From Pseudomonas orientalis (GTDB lineage Bacteria; Pseudomonadota; Gammaproteobacteria; Pseudomonadales; Pseudomonadaceae): a DNA stretch of 64,000 nucleotides. Made by a program: the position numbers and the translations under genes. Shown in pieces: positions 35,312 through 45,367 of the stretch. The notes beneath the pieces were generated by a model. That model was given only the letters and a program-made list of their open reading frames with translations. It did not search any database and was not told where the DNA came from. The stretch is from the NCBI RefSeq assembly GCF_022807995.1, contig NZ_CP094351.1, positions 1,705,001 to 1,769,000 on the forward strand, given 5' to 3'. Positions within the stretch are counted from its first letter, which is position 1. The number at the start of each line of letters is the position of its first letter.

Positions 35312-36424
35312 ATGAGTGGCAACTTCCTCGCCCTGGCGCAGCCGGGCGTGCAACAACTGTCGCCTTACGTTCCGGGCAAGCCTGTGGACGAGTTGGCGCG
35401 TGAGCTGAATCTGGACCCGGCCAGAATCGTCAAGCTGGCGAGTAACGAGAATCCGCTGGGGCCGAGTCCCAAGGTGCTGGCGGCGATTCGTGAAGAACTG
35501 GCTGAGTTGACCCGCTATCCGGACGGCAATGGCTTTGCTCTCAAATCGCTGCTGGCGGAAAAATGCCGGGTCGAGCTGAATCAAGTGACCTTGGGCAATG
35601 GCTCCAATGACATTCTCGAACTGGTCGGTCGAGCCTACCTGGCGCCGGGCCTGAATGCGGTGTTCAGTGAGCATGCGTTTGCGGTCTACCCGATCGTGAC
35701 CCAGGCCGTAGGGGCTGACGCTCGCGTTATTCCTGCCAAAGACTGGGGCCATGACTTGCCGGCCATGCTGGCGGCCATCGATGCGCAAACCCGCGTGGTG
35801 TTTATTGCCAACCCGAACAACCCGACGGGTACCTGGTTCGATGAACAGGCCTTGAACGAATTCCTGCAGGACGTGCCCGAAGACGTGCTGGTGGTGCTGG
35901 ACGAGGCTTATATCGAGTACGCAGAAGGCAGCGACCTGCCCGATGGCCTGGACTTCCTGGCGGCCTACCCGAACCTGCTGGTGTCGCGCACGTTCTCCAA
36001 GGCCTATGGTCTGGCGTCGCTGCGGGTCGGCTACGGCTTGTCCACAGCGGTAGTCGCCGATGTGCTGAACCGTGTGCGTCAACCGTTTAACGTCAACAGC
36101 CTGGCCCTGGCGGCGGCCTGCGCGGCATTGAACGATGCCGACTACCTGCAAGAAGGCCGTCGTCTCAATGAAAGCGGCATGCAGCAGTTGCAGGATGGTT
36201 TTCGTGAATTGGGCCTGGGTTGGATTGCGTCCAAGGGGAATTTCATCTGCGTCGATCTCGGTCAGGAAGCCGCGCCGGTCTTCCAGGGGCTGCTGCGCGA
36301 AGGCGTGATCGTGCGCCCGGTCGCCAATTACGGCATGCCGAATCACCTGCGCATCACCATCGGCTTGCCGGCTGAGAACAGCCGCTTCCTGGAGGCGTTG
36401 GCCAAGGTTCTGGCCCGTGGTTGA
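35312..36424 (+). CDS. hisC: Histidinol-phosphate / aromatic aminotransferase (HisC type)
   Basis: This 370-residue class I/II aminotransferase has LASNENPLGPSP, ANPNNPTGTWF, LDEAYIEYA and the PLP lysine K230 in SRTFSKAYGLASLRVGYG. It fits HisC, which in the pheA-tyrA-aroA context often also transaminates phenylpyruvate and hydroxyphenylpyruvate (the hisHb/hisC2 role). The genome likely has another hisC in the his operon, so the aromatic role is probable here. It begins nine bases after pheA and overlaps the next gene by eight bases. Confidence 0.92.
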   Translation: MSGNFLALAQPGVQQLSPYVPGKPVDELARELNLDPARIVKLASNENPLGPSPKVLAAIREELAELTRYPDGNGFALKSLLAEKCRVELNQVTLGNGSNDILELVGRAYLAPGLNAVFSEHAFAVYPIVTQAVGADARVIPAKDWGHDLPAMLAAIDAQTRVVFIANPNNPTGTWFDEQALNEFLQDVPEDVLVVLDEAYIEYAEGSDLPDGLDFLAAYPNLLVSRTFSKAYGLASLRVGYGLSTAVVADVLNRVRQPFNVNSLALAAACAALNDADYLQEGRRLNESGMQQLQDGFRELGLGWIASKGNFICVDLGQEAAPVFQGLLREGVIVRPVANYGMPNHLRITIGLPAENSRFLEALAKVLARG

Positions 36425-38663
36425 TGTCACTGCATTGCAACCTGCTGTGCCTATGATCGGTCGACTGGTGGTGGTCGGTCTTGGGTTGATCGGTGGGTCC
36501 TTCGCCAAAGGCCTGCGCGAGAGCGGCCTGTGCGGCGAAGTGGTCGGCGTGGACCTGGACCCGCAGTCGCGCAAGCTGGCGGTTGAGCTTGGGGTGGTGG
36601 ATCGCTGTGAGGCGGACCTGGCCATTGCATGCCGGGGCGCCGACGTCATCCAGCTGGCCGTGCCGATCCTGGCCATGGAAAAGCTGTTGGCAATTTTGTC
36701 CGGCCTGGAGTTGGGCAATGCGATTCTCACGGATGTCGGCAGCGCCAAGGGCAACGTGGTGCGCGCGGCGCAACTGGCGTTTGGCGAAATGCCGCCGCGC
36801 TTCGTGCCTGGCCATCCGATTGCAGGCTCCGAGCAGAGCGGGGTGGAGGCGTCCAATGCTCAGCTGTTTCGTCGGCACAAAGTGATCCTGACCCCACTTG
36901 CGCAGACCGATCCTGCGGCCTTGGCCGTGGTGGACCGGTTGTGGCGCGAGCTGGGCGCGGATGTGGAGCACATGCAGGTCGAGCGTCACGATGAAGTGCT
37001 GGCGGCGACCAGTCATCTGCCGCATCTGCTGGCATTCGGCCTGGTGGATTCGTTGGCCAAGCGCAACGAGAATCTGGAGATTTTCCGCTATGCCGCCGGT
37101 GGCTTCCGCGACTTCACGCGGATTGCCGGCAGCGATCCGGTGATGTGGCACGATATCTTCCTCGCCAACCGTGAAGCGGTGTTGCGCACTCTGGACACGT
37201 TCCGCAGCGACCTCGACGCCTTGCGCGACGCGGTAGATGCGGGCGATGGTCACCAATTGTTGGGCGTGTTCACCCGTGCGCGGGTAGCGCGTGAGCACTT
37301 CAGCAAGATCCTGGCGCGCCGCGCCTATATGGAATCCGCAGTGAATGCTGACGAACTGATTTTCATCGCCAGTCCAGGTGGCCGCTTGAGCGGGCGCATT
37401 CGGGTGCCGGGCGATAAGTCGATCTCCCATCGCTCGATCATGCTGGGCTCATTGGCCGATGGCGTGACCGAAGTTGAAGGTTTTCTTGAAGGTGAGGATG
37501 CCTTGGCGACGTTGCAGGCGTTTCGCGACATGGGCGTGGTGATCGAAGGGCCGCACCATGGGCGGGTGACGATTCATGGCGTGGGCTTGCATGGCTTGAA
37601 ACCGGCGCCTGGGCCGATCTACCTGGGCAATTCCGGCACGTCCATGCGCCTGTTGTCCGGGCTGCTGGCGGCGCAGCGCTTCGACAGTGTATTGACCGGC
37701 GATGCGTCGCTGTCCAGGCGGCCGATGAGCCGGGTGGCCAAGCCGTTGCGGGACATGGGCGCAGTGATCGAGACCGGGCCGCAAGGGTGCCCGCCGCTGA
37801 CCATTCACGGTGGTCAGGCGCTCAAAGGCATCAATTATGTACTGCCGATGGCCAGTGCCCAGGTGAAATCCTGTGTGTTGCTGGCCGGGCTGTATGCCGA
37901 GGGTAAAACCGCAGTGACCGAGCCTGCACCGACCCGCGACCACACCGAGCGCATGTTGCGCGGTTTTGGTTGCCCGGTGGTGGTGGAGGGCGCGACGGCA
38001 TCGGTCGAGTCCGGGCAAACGTTGACCGCTACCCATATAGAAGTGCCGGGAGATATTTCCTCCTCGGCATTTTTCCTGGTGGCGGCCACGATTGCCGAGG
38101 GTTCCGAGTTGTTGCTTGAACATGTCGGTATCAATCCGACGCGTACCGGGGTGATCGATATTCTGCGCCTGATGGGGGCAGACATTGCCTTGGAAAACCC
38201 GCGTGAAGTGGGTGGCGAGCCGGTTGCAGACTTGCGTGTGCGCGCCGCTGCGCTCAAAGGCATCGACATTCCTGAAGCGCTGGTGCCGCTGGCGATCGAT
38301 GAATTTCCAGTGCTGTTCGTTGCCGCTGCCTGCGCCAAGGGGCGGACCGTGTTGCGCGGTGCCGAGGAGCTGAGGGTGAAGGAGTCCGATCGTATTCAGG
38401 TCATGGCCGACGGTCTGCTGGCGCTGGGTGTGAAGTGTGAACCGACACCTGATGGGATTATCATTGACGGTGGGCCGATAGGCGGCGGCGAGGTGCATGC
38501 CCATGGCGATCACCGGATCGCCATGGCGTTCAGCGTGGCGTCGTTGCGAGCGGCGGCGCCCATTCGTATCCGTGACTGCGCCAACGTCGCTACATCTTTT
38601 CCGAACTTTCTTACACTGTGTGCCGATGTCGGCATGCGTGTAGCCCAAGAGGCTCAATTGTGA
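36417..38663 (+). CDS. Fused prephenate dehydrogenase / EPSP synthase (TyrA-AroA)
   Basis: This 748-residue fusion has an N-terminal TyrA domain ([30 protein letters not shown], residues ~13-300) and a C-terminal AroA domain (from about residue 305; [32 protein letters not shown], and the substrate-binding [11 protein letters not shown]). It supplies the oxidative step to tyrosine and the sixth shikimate step. Fused TyrA-AroA is normal in pseudomonads. The start is uncertain: GTG at 36417 overlaps hisC by eight bases, while ATG at 36453 begins exactly at the Rossmann fold. Its stop overlaps the cmk start (GTGA). Confidence 0.95.
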   Translation: MVDVTALQPAVPMIGRLVVVGLGLIGGSFAKGLRESGLCGEVVGVDLDPQSRKLAVELGVVDRCEADLAIACRGADVIQLAVPILAMEKLLAILSGLELGNAILTDVGSAKGNVVRAAQLAFGEMPPRFVPGHPIAGSEQSGVEASNAQLFRRHKVILTPLAQTDPAALAVVDRLWRELGADVEHMQVERHDEVLAATSHLPHLLAFGLVDSLAKRNENLEIFRYAAGGFRDFTRIAGSDPVMWHDIFLANREAVLRTLDTFRSDLDALRDAVDAGDGHQLLGVFTRARVAREHFSKILARRAYMESAVNADELIFIASPGGRLSGRIRVPGDKSISHRSIMLGSLADGVTEVEGFLEGEDALATLQAFRDMGVVIEGPHHGRVTIHGVGLHGLKPAPGPIYLGNSGTSMRLLSGLLAAQRFDSVLTGDASLSRRPMSRVAKPLRDMGAVIETGPQGCPPLTIHGGQALKGINYVLPMASAQVKSCVLLAGLYAEGKTAVTEPAPTRDHTERMLRGFGCPVVVEGATASVESGQTLTATHIEVPGDISSSAFFLVAATIAEGSELLLEHVGINPTRTGVIDILRLMGADIALENPREVGGEPVADLRVRAAALKGIDIPEALVPLAIDEFPVLFVAAACAKGRTVLRGAEELRVKESDRIQVMADGLLALGVKCEPTPDGIIIDGGPIGGGEVHAHGDHRIAMAFSVASLRAAAPIRIRDCANVATSFPNFLTLCADVGMRVAQEAQL

Positions 38664-39349
38664 ATATCAAAGCACCGGTGATTACCATAGACGGGCCAAG
38701 CGGCTCGGGCAAAGGCACCATCGCCGGGATCCTGGCCAAGCGCCTGGGCTGGTGCCTGCTGGATTCCGGCGCGCTGTATCGCCTGCTGGCGTTCGCTGCG
38801 CGCAACCATGGCGTGGACCTGACCAACGAAGAATCCCTGAAGCTGCTGGCGGCACACCTTGACGTCCAGTTCGTCGGCGCGACGGAAGGTCATCCCCAGC
38901 GCATCATTCTCGAAGGCGACGATGTGACCGACGACCTGCGTAACGAACAAGTGGGTTCCTGGGCCTCCCAGGTTGCCGCGCTGCCCGCCGTGCGTGATGC
39001 ATTGCTGCAGCGTCAGCGCGCCTTTCAGGAGCCGCCGGGCCTGGTGGCCGACGGTCGTGACATGGGCACGGTAGTGTTTCCCGAGGCGCCGCTGAAGATT
39101 TTCCTCACCGCCAGCGCCGAGGAACGTGCGCGCCGCCGTTACTTGCAGTTGAAGGGCAAAGTCGATGGTGTTAGTCTGTCGAGTCTGCTAGATGAGATCC
39201 GTGCACGCGATGAGCGTGATACCCAGCGTGCGGTAGCCCCGCTCAAGCCGGCGGCTGACGCCATACAGCTGGATTCAACGGAGTTGTCCATCGAGCAGGT
39301 GCTGGAACGCATCATGAGCGAGATCGCCATTCGCGATATCGCCGGGTGA
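38660..39349 (+). CDS. cmk: Cytidylate kinase
   Basis: This 229-residue P-loop kinase has [26 protein letters not shown], and the Cmk-specific [11 protein letters not shown] and [11 protein letters not shown] segments. It phosphorylates CMP and dCMP. The GTG start at 38660 overlaps the aroA stop by four bases and yields the usual length. The pairing aroA-cmk-rpsA is widely conserved in gamma-proteobacteria. Confidence 0.97.
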   Translation: MNIKAPVITIDGPSGSGKGTIAGILAKRLGWCLLDSGALYRLLAFAARNHGVDLTNEESLKLLAAHLDVQFVGATEGHPQRIILEGDDVTDDLRNEQVGSWASQVAALPAVRDALLQRQRAFQEPPGLVADGRDMGTVVFPEAPLKIFLTASAEERARRRYLQLKGKVDGVSLSSLLDEIRARDERDTQRAVAPLKPAADAIQLDSTELSIEQVLERIMSEIAIRDIAG

Positions 39350-39409
39350 CCAAGAAGGCCGCAGGGGACCAGTCATAGTCCTGTGGTGCTTCTTTTAATT
39401 GAAACTGAC

Positions 39410-39450
39410 CCACACCGTCTGGGGTGTGGAGATGGGCGTATTCTCCGCCC
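39410..39450 (+). promoter_or_regulatory. rpsA leader with two consecutive hairpins
   Basis: CCACACC/GGTGTGG (39410-39429) and GGGCG/CGCCC (39434-39450) form two hairpins immediately ahead of the CAGGAATTAAAATG start region. In E. coli the rpsA leader folds into hairpins that S1 binds for autoregulation, so a similar role is plausible. Confidence 0.5.
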
Positions 39451-39468
39451 TTATCAACAGGAATTAAA

Positions 39469-41154
39469 ATGAGCGAAAGCTTTGCGGAACTCTTTGAAGA
39501 AAGCCTAAAAACCCTGAACCTTCAGGCAGGCTCCATCATCACCGGTGTTATCGTTGATATCGATTACCAAGCTCGCTGGGTAACCGTTCACGCTGGTCTG
39601 AAGTCTGAAGCTCTGATCCCGCTGGAACAGTTCTACAACGATGCTGGTGATCTGACAATCAATGTCGGTGACGAAGTTCACGTTGCTCTGGACTCGGTTG
39701 AAGACGGTTTCGGTGAAACCAAGCTGTCCCGTGAAAAAGCCAAGCGCGCTGAATGCTGGATTGTTCTCGAAGCAGCCTTCGCAGCTGAAGAAGTGGTCAA
39801 GGGCGTTATCAACGGTAAGGTTAAAGGCGGCTTCACTGTCGACGTTAACGGCATCCGTGCGTTCCTGCCAGGTTCTTTGGTCGACGTTCGTCCTGTGCGC
39901 GATACCACGCACCTGGAAGGCAAGGAACTCGAATTCAAGGTCATCAAACTCGACCAGAAGCGCAACAACGTTGTCGTTTCCCGTCGCAGCGTCCTGGAAG
40001 CAGAGAACTCCGCCGAGCGTGAAGCTCTGCTGGAATCCCTGCAGGAAGGCCAACAAGTCAAAGGTATCGTCAAGAACCTCACCGATTACGGCGCATTCGT
40101 CGATCTGGGTGGCGTCGATGGCCTGCTGCACATTACCGACATGGCTTGGAAGCGTATCAAGCATCCATCGGAAATCGTCAACGTTGGCGACGAGATCGAT
40201 GTCAAGGTTCTGAAATACGATCGCGAACGCAACCGTGTTTCCCTGGGCCTGAAGCAACTGGGTGAAGATCCATGGGTCGCTATCAAAGCCCGTTACCCAG
40301 AAAGCACCCGCGTGACCGCGCGTGTTACCAACCTGACCGACTACGGCTGCTTCGCTGAGCTGGAAGAAGGCGTGGAAGGCCTGGTACACGTTTCCGAAAT
40401 GGACTGGACCAACAAGAACATCCACCCTTCGAAAGTCGTGCAAGTCGGCGACGAAGTGGAAGTTATGGTTCTGGACATCGACGAAGAGCGTCGTCGTATC
40501 TCCCTGGGCATCAAGCAGTGCAAATCTAACCCATGGGAAGATTTCTCTGGCCAGTTCAACAAGGGCGATAAAATCTCCGGCACCATCAAGTCGATCACCG
40601 ATTTCGGTATCTTCATTGGTCTGGACGGTGGCATCGACGGCCTGGTTCACCTGTCCGACATCTCCTGGAACGAAGTTGGCGAAGAAGCTGTTCGTCGTTT
40701 CAAGAAGGGCGACGAGCTGGACACCGTTATCCTGTCGGTTGACCCAGAGCGCGAGCGCATCTCCCTGGGCATCAAGCAACTGGAAAGCGATCCGTTCTCC
40801 GAGTACGTACAAGAGAACGACAAAGGCGCCATCGTTAAAGGTACAGTGAAAGAAGTTGACGCTAAAGGCGCCATCATCACTCTGGCCGACGATATCGAAG
40901 CGACTCTGAAAGCCTCCGAAATCAGCCGTGACCGCGTTGAAGACGCGCGCAACGTGCTGAAAGAAGGCCAGGAAGTAGAAGCCAAGATCATCAGCGTTGA
41001 CCGCAAGAGCCGCGTAATCCAGCTCTCCATCAAGTCGAAAGATGAAGTGGAAGAGAAAGAAGCTATCCAGAGTCTGAAAGAAACTCCGGCAGCTGCAACT
41101 GGCGAGACCACCATGGCCTCCCTGCTGCGCGAAGCAATGGCTAAGCAGAACTAA
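39469..41154 (+). CDS. rpsA: 30S ribosomal protein S1
   Basis: This 561-residue protein contains six S1 (OB-fold) repeats; the last four carry repeated blocks such as [40 protein letters not shown] and [20 protein letters not shown]. It binds mRNA leaders during initiation. The ATG at 39469 has AGGA upstream and gives the usual [13 protein letters not shown]. Codon use is that of a highly expressed gene (many T-ending codons next to the GC-rich neighbours). A strong UUCG-loop terminator follows. Confidence 0.98.
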   Translation: MSESFAELFEESLKTLNLQAGSIITGVIVDIDYQARWVTVHAGLKSEALIPLEQFYNDAGDLTINVGDEVHVALDSVEDGFGETKLSREKAKRAECWIVLEAAFAAEEVVKGVINGKVKGGFTVDVNGIRAFLPGSLVDVRPVRDTTHLEGKELEFKVIKLDQKRNNVVVSRRSVLEAENSAEREALLESLQEGQQVKGIVKNLTDYGAFVDLGGVDGLLHITDMAWKRIKHPSEIVNVGDEIDVKVLKYDRERNRVSLGLKQLGEDPWVAIKARYPESTRVTARVTNLTDYGCFAELEEGVEGLVHVSEMDWTNKNIHPSKVVQVGDEVEVMVLDIDEERRRISLGIKQCKSNPWEDFSGQFNKGDKISGTIKSITDFGIFIGLDGGIDGLVHLSDISWNEVGEEAVRRFKKGDELDTVILSVDPERERISLGIKQLESDPFSEYVQENDKGAIVKGTVKEVDAKGAIITLADDIEATLKASEISRDRVEDARNVLKEGQEVEAKIISVDRKSRVIQLSIKSKDEVEEKEAIQSLKETPAAATGETTMASLLREAMAKQN

Positions 41155-41170
41155 GTTCTGTAAAGCTGTA

Positions 41171-41198
41171 AAAAAGGGCGACTTCGGTCGCCCTTTTT
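41171..41198 (+). terminator. Terminator after rpsA
   Basis: AAAAAGGGCGAC-TTCG-GTCGCCCTTTTT is a perfect 12-bp stem with a TTCG tetraloop and flanking A and T tracts, so it can also stop the convergent gtrA-like transcript. Confidence 0.96.
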
Positions 41199-41255
41199 GT
41201 GCCTGCTGATTTAGTCTGGAGGGGCAGTGAGTAGCACGCTTCCTCAAGAGGTAGA

Positions 41256-41669
41256 CTATGCGCGCGCCGAACGCTCGCGAAAGACAAAGTATTTACAGGT
41301 AAAAAATCCAAAAAAAGCGACAATGATGATTGCGAATATTTGAACAAGTTGGTGTGGGTAGAGTAACTTGTCGACGAACACGTACAGCAGTATAAAGTTT
41401 ATAAGGTATCCGGTTAAATGCATCTGCAGATAACGAACTAAGGCGCCTCGATTCTTTCTTTGGGAGAATGTCCATCTATAATTGGCTGCATAGCTGGTAA
41501 CAACGCCTATGATATAAATCAAAGACATTGCCAACTTTTCACCGCTTCCGAAATGCACGAGCGCTAAGTAGCCTACGTACAGCAGGGCATTGTTAGCCAG
41601 ACCAACAATGCCATAACGTATCAGCTGCAAAAATGCGGGTGTGACAAAAAAACTCATCTTGTTCTTCAT
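41256..41669 (-). CDS. gtrA: GtrA-family membrane protein (polyprenyl-sugar flippase type)
   Basis: This 137-residue protein has four predicted membrane helices and GtrA-family features: QLIRYGIVGLANNALLY near the start and VTSYAANYRWTFSQRKN in the middle. GtrA proteins help move undecaprenyl-phosphate-linked glucose to the periplasm for modification of O-antigen or other glycans. It overlaps the gtrB-like gene upstream by four bases. The trio here (41256-43960) sits next to the O-antigen locus but on the opposite strand. Confidence 0.85.
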   Translation of the reverse strand: MKNKMSFFVTPAFLQLIRYGIVGLANNALLYVGYLALVHFGSGEKLAMSLIYIIGVVTSYAANYRWTFSQRKNRGALVRYLQMHLTGYLINFILLYVFVDKLLYPHQLVQIFAIIIVAFFGFFTCKYFVFRERSARA

Positions 41670-42673
41670 TTTTCTTGAAGGCTTGTTGTGAGCCGAGCGT
41701 CATCTGTATGGGCGCCTGATATACCTTCAGGTAAATCGTAAGTTTTTTGTCCTATAATGTACAAGGGGCGATCTTTAGTCTGGTCAAATGTTTTGCCAAC
41801 GTATATTCCAACGATACCCTGGATCGATATCACAATACCGCCAATAAAGAATGTCGAAACCATAAGGCTTGTCCAGCCTTGTACAACCGCACCGTGGAGT
41901 AGGGTGGTGAGTATCAGGTAGGCCCCATAGATAAAAGCCAATGCCGCCATGGTAAAACCCAGCTTTACCGCAAGCCGCAGTGGTTTGTCTGAATAGGCAA
42001 TGATCGTCTCCATCGCCAAGTTCCAGAGCTTTGAAAACGTATAGGTGCTTTTTCCGTCCAAGCGTTCTGCATGAGAGATTTCAACTCCCGTGCTGGCGAA
42101 TCCTGTCCAGTGAACCAGCGCACCAAAAAAGCGAAGTTGCTCACGCATCCGGCAGACGTTATCGACTACTTTACGCGAAATGATACGAAAATTTCCGCTG
42201 TCGCCATTGTATTCAAAGTCCGCCAGATAGCTGAACGTCTTATAGAACAGCCAGGAGGTCGCCCGCTTAAGAAGAGGATCGCTTCGTTTTCCTCTCAGGG
42301 CCAGGACGATATCGTAGCCTTCTTGAGCTTTGGCATAGAGGCGGGGAATCTCTTCAGGGCGGTCCTGGAGATCGCAATCCATCACGACGACCCATTGTCC
42401 GCGGCAGGCGTCCAGACCTGCTGTGATTCCATAGTGCTGACCGAAGTTGCGACTTAACTGGATGCCACGAACTCTAGGATCCGCGTTGGCGAGGCGCTCT
42501 ATAATCTGCCATGAGCGATCACCTCCGCAGTCTTCTATCAACACGATCTCGAAATCAGATGAGATTTCTTCGAGGGAGGATTTTAAGCGTGAGTAAAGCT
42601 CATCCAGTGAGTTTTCGGCTTTGTAAACTGGAACGACCACTGAGAGGTGAGGTGATGTGAGTTTTGCTGACAT
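41666..42673 (-). CDS. gtrB: GtrB-like bactoprenol glycosyltransferase (GT2)
   Basis: This 335-residue protein has a GT2 catalytic domain (SVVVPVYKAENSLDELY, the acidic motif VVVMDCDLQDRPEE) and two C-terminal helices (~230-255 and ~265-295), the layout of GtrB/dolichol-phosphate mannosyltransferase-like enzymes that load a sugar onto undecaprenyl phosphate. It is coupled to gtrA by a four-base overlap. Which sugar is transferred cannot be read from the sequence. Confidence 0.88.
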   Translation of the reverse strand: MSAKLTSPHLSVVVPVYKAENSLDELYSRLKSSLEEISSDFEIVLIEDCGGDRSWQIIERLANADPRVRGIQLSRNFGQHYGITAGLDACRGQWVVVMDCDLQDRPEEIPRLYAKAQEGYDIVLALRGKRSDPLLKRATSWLFYKTFSYLADFEYNGDSGNFRIISRKVVDNVCRMREQLRFFGALVHWTGFASTGVEISHAERLDGKSTYTFSKLWNLAMETIIAYSDKPLRLAVKLGFTMAALAFIYGAYLILTTLLHGAVVQGWTSLMVSTFFIGGIVISIQGIVGIYVGKTFDQTKDRPLYIIGQKTYDLPEGISGAHTDDARLTTSLQEK

Positions 42674-42712
42674 GATATTTTGGTCTTGTTGGTGAGTTAG
42701 GTTAGCGAATCG

Positions 42713-43960
42713 TTACCAAAATTTTGCGTTGAAAAAAAGCTCTTGCTGATAAAAGAATATTCCGAAAAAAGCATGTAAAAAGAACAGCATCAAACACAAT
42801 GCATATTTTAATTTGTCTATTTTACGAAACGTCAGATGTGTTCTGTTTTTTAATAGAAATGCGACGCAGAACAGGAACACCAGATAGAGGCCCATTTGCC
42901 CGCTCCACCAGAAGTTTCCGTCATACATTCTTGAACCGCTTTCTGCAAAAAAATAGGTCAGTACCAAACCCATTAAAAGGCAGCAGCAGGAAAAAACGAG
43001 GGCTTTGTCTTGTGTGAAGTCTCTCGGATAGAACACAAATGTCAGTAGCGGGAATGCAATTGATAACACAAGTTTCGGGAGTAAGTAATTAGAGTAGTGG
43101 GCCATCGTCTCGAAGGGTAGAAAAACGATATGCGTTTCCGTGGTGCCGGTGGCTTGTGAGAGATCCTGGAAGAAAAACGTTTGAAAGAACTGCAGGCTGA
43201 GCAAGGTGATAATCGGCAGAAAAAATGCCAGGTAGATATACTTGCTCAGCAGGGCTGACTTGAGTCTGTGGGTTATCATCAGGAAGAGCACAAAGGCAGG
43301 AAGGACGATTATCAAGAAGTTAGGCTTTGAAATCCCGCTGAGGAACAAGGCGAACGCAAGTGCAAGGCCATTGGATAGATTGTTATGCTGCGGGCTGTCC
43401 GTTGACTTGAGTGCATAGCAAAATGCCAGAAGGGACAACGGCTTCAGCAGTAGCATGGTAGGGCTGTGATAAATGCTTATCCCGATGTAACCGAAGTATA
43501 GATGCTGATCAATAGGGAAAAATAGCTGCAAAGGGGTTATGACGAGCAGGCAGACCGAGAACAGTAAGGCGACCGGCGCCAGCGTGTCCGTTTTCAATAT
43601 ATTGTAATTTAAGACTGCAAGGAAAAATATTGAAAGCACAATTACAATTGTTGATGCTTGAGGGTAGCTGACGAAAAGTGCTTTTGTGGTGAGTATGGTA
43701 AGGAGGTGATACAGCGGATGAGGCAGTATCAATTTTTTACCGTTTTCTATATCGCTTGCCCACTTCAAGTGAGTCACATAGTCGAATGCGTTTGTAGATA
43801 GCGTGCTGATAAGCGGCTCAAATAAAGCGACGCAAATGACTAAAAGCGTCAGGTAGGCCACGCAACGTGCAAAGTGCCTTGAGTGGAGCAGCGCAAAAGT
43901 CTTTCCATCATGCATCCTGCCATTATTTTCAGTTGGTTTAGCAGGTTTAAATAACGTCAT
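42713..43960 (-). CDS. Polytopic membrane protein, possible GtrC-type glycosyltransferase
   Basis: This 415-residue protein is almost all hydrophobic with about 10-11 predicted helices and a short cytoplasmic N-terminus. I do not recognise a named family. Its place upstream of gtrB and gtrA on the same strand is where serotype-specific GtrC-like transferases sit, and its early loop has an acidic pair (NAFDYVTHLKWASDIE) like GT-C enzymes. A role in attaching the GtrB-loaded sugar to a glycan is inference. Base composition is AT-richer than the core genes. An ATG at 43915 is an alternative start. Confidence 0.65.
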   Translation of the reverse strand: MTLFKPAKPTENNGRMHDGKTFALLHSRHFARCVAYLTLLVICVALFEPLISTLSTNAFDYVTHLKWASDIENGKKLILPHPLYHLLTILTTKALFVSYPQASTIVIVLSIFFLAVLNYNILKTDTLAPVALLFSVCLLVITPLQLFFPIDQHLYFGYIGISIYHSPTMLLLKPLSLLAFCYALKSTDSPQHNNLSNGLALAFALFLSGISKPNFLIIVLPAFVLFLMITHRLKSALLSKYIYLAFFLPIITLLSLQFFQTFFFQDLSQATGTTETHIVFLPFETMAHYSNYLLPKLVLSIAFPLLTFVFYPRDFTQDKALVFSCCCLLMGLVLTYFFAESGSRMYDGNFWWSGQMGLYLVFLFCVAFLLKNRTHLTFRKIDKLKYALCLMLFFLHAFFGIFFYQQELFFNAKFW

Positions 43961-44388
43961 TGTTACTGCATTCCTTGAGTGTTTTCATTTTAAAAATGAT
44001 AGTCGGCTATTTAACTTGGAGATTAATTATACCCGCTGAGCGATGAGGATGCTCCTTTTGGTGGCGCCACATCCCGGGCTTTGGCGTCGATGGCATGATT
44101 CGCTGAGATCATCCTTCGGTGTCGGCGCCAGGTTGAAGAATCAATAGGTAATGGCAATTCACTGTGCCTCCAGGCACGCGACTGTCCAGAGTCATTCGCA
44201 GATGCGTCCGATGTGCTTGCCTGGTAGGCGAGCCGGAGGCGCTGTGTGAATCATGATGATCGAGCCCCTGATTACTACCGGCTCTGAAATTCAATGACTC
44301 AAATACTAAGAACTAACGCGTCCGCTTCAGGGTCACAAGTGGCTATAGTCTTAAGCTATTCCACATTGCGGATTCAATAAGAGGTTGA
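43961..44388. other. Intergenic region between the gtr-like operon and a lipoprotein gene
   Basis: No convincing gene is visible. The first ~70 bases are AT-rich and probably carry the promoter of the minus-strand gtr-like operon. The middle (~44030-44290) is GC-richer with short frames that lack ribosome binding sites or recognisable protein features. The end should hold the promoter of the lipoprotein gene. Confidence 0.5.
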
Positions 44389-44673
44389 ATGAAACGGTTT
44401 ATTGTAATGCTGGCAGTGCTGACGCTTGCAGGCTGCTCTGCTACCAGTGCCAGGACTCACGCAACGCGTGCCGGCAGCGGTGTTGAGATCGACTGCTCGG
44501 GTCTGGGGAACAAGTGGGAAAAATGCGATGCGCGCGCGATGCATGAATGTAAAGCTCGCGGTTACAAGGTCATCGCGCGGTCCAGTGAGGCAAAGGATGA
44601 GGCTGAAGACTACCCGTTCGGCTGGAACCCGGCTGGCGCTCTTACCCGGACAATGCTGGTGATTTGTAATTGA
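44389..44673 (+). CDS. Small putative lipoprotein
   Basis: This 94-residue protein has a lipoprotein signal (MKRFIVMLAVLTLAGCSAT; Cys16) and a short mature part with four further Cys residues (DCSG, KCDA, HECK, ICN) that could form two disulfides. The start has GAGGTTG upstream. I do not recognise a named family; similar small lipoproteins precede ihfB in pseudomonads. Function unknown. Confidence 0.72.
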   Translation: MKRFIVMLAVLTLAGCSATSARTHATRAGSGVEIDCSGLGNKWEKCDARAMHECKARGYKVIARSSEAKDEAEDYPFGWNPAGALTRTMLVICN

Positions 44674-44804
44674 CGATTTAGGTGTTTATGGCTGTCTTGG
44701 AATAGACAAGCAGATAAGTGAGTGGGTGGGCTGTTCAAAATCATCAGGTCATGCTAAAACCTTCGAAGCGATTTTCCTAGCTACTTGAAAAAGAAGGGAA
44801 AAAT

Positions 44805-45101
44805 ATGACGAAGTCGGAGTTGATCGAACGAATTGTCACCCATCAAGGGCTACTCTCATCCAAGGATGTCGAGTTGGCTATCAAGACTATGCTTGAGCAA
44901 ATGTCCCAGTGCCTGGCCACGGGAGATCGTATAGAAATCCGCGGCTTCGGCAGCTTTTCGCTGCATTACCGTGCGCCGCGCGTAGGGCGTAACCCCAAGA
45001 CCGGCCAGTCTGTCAGTCTCGATGGTAAGTTTGTACCTCATTTCAAACCTGGCAAGGAGTTGCGTGACCGGGTGAATGAAGATGAGGAAGAGGCAGTCTG
45101 A
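44805..45101 (+). CDS. ihfB: Integration host factor subunit beta
   Basis: This 98-residue HU/IHF protein has the beta-arm motif GRNPKTG (64-70) with the DNA-intercalating Pro and the IHF-beta start [10 protein letters not shown]. With IhfA it bends DNA at specific sites for recombination and transcription. A purine-rich site (AAGAAGGGAAAAAT) precedes the ATG. ihfB next to lapA and the wzz gene is the usual left flank of the Pseudomonas O-antigen locus. Confidence 0.97.
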   Translation: MTKSELIERIVTHQGLLSSKDVELAIKTMLEQMSQCLATGDRIEIRGFGSFSLHYRAPRVGRNPKTGQSVSLDGKFVPHFKPGKELRDRVNEDEEEAV

Positions 45102-45121
45102 TTGTTTGCCAGGAGTGTGTC

Positions 45122-45367
45122 ATGCGTCAGTTCAAGCGTATTTTTACTGTCATCATTGCTTCGGTCGTCGCTCTCGTAACCGTAGGCTTTGTGCTTGAAA
45201 ACCAACAGCCAGCCTCGCTGTCGTTTCTGGGGTGGTCGTCCGCAACTCTGCCTGTTTCAGTATTCGTCACGTTGGCATTGATACTCGGATTGTTACTGGG
45301 CCCAGTGGTTTCCCTTCTTTTCAAGCCCGGCAGGGGCAGGAAAAAAGACACCGGCAGCGTGATCTAG
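45122..45367 (+). CDS. LapA-domain (lipopolysaccharide assembly protein A) membrane protein
   Basis: This 81-residue protein has two predicted membrane helices (~8-28 and ~45-67) and a basic C-terminus (KPGRGRKKD). NQQPASLSFLGWSSATLPVS between the helices is typical of DUF1049/LapA proteins, which in E. coli take part in LPS regulation with LapB. It starts 20 bases after ihfB, probably in the same transcript. Not to be confused with the Pseudomonas adhesin LapA. Confidence 0.85.
   Translation: MRQFKRIFTVIIASVVALVTVGFVLENQQPASLSFLGWSSATLPVSVFVTLALILGLLLGPVVSLLFKPGRGRKKDTGSVI

Noticed and set aside
39505..41247. 580-codon open frame on the minus strand
   Set aside because: Antisense to rpsA and runs through its terminator; no ribosome binding site or family features.
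44109..44294. 61-codon minus-strand frame in the spacer before the lipoprotein gene
   Set aside because: No ribosome binding site, no conserved motif, low-complexity composition.
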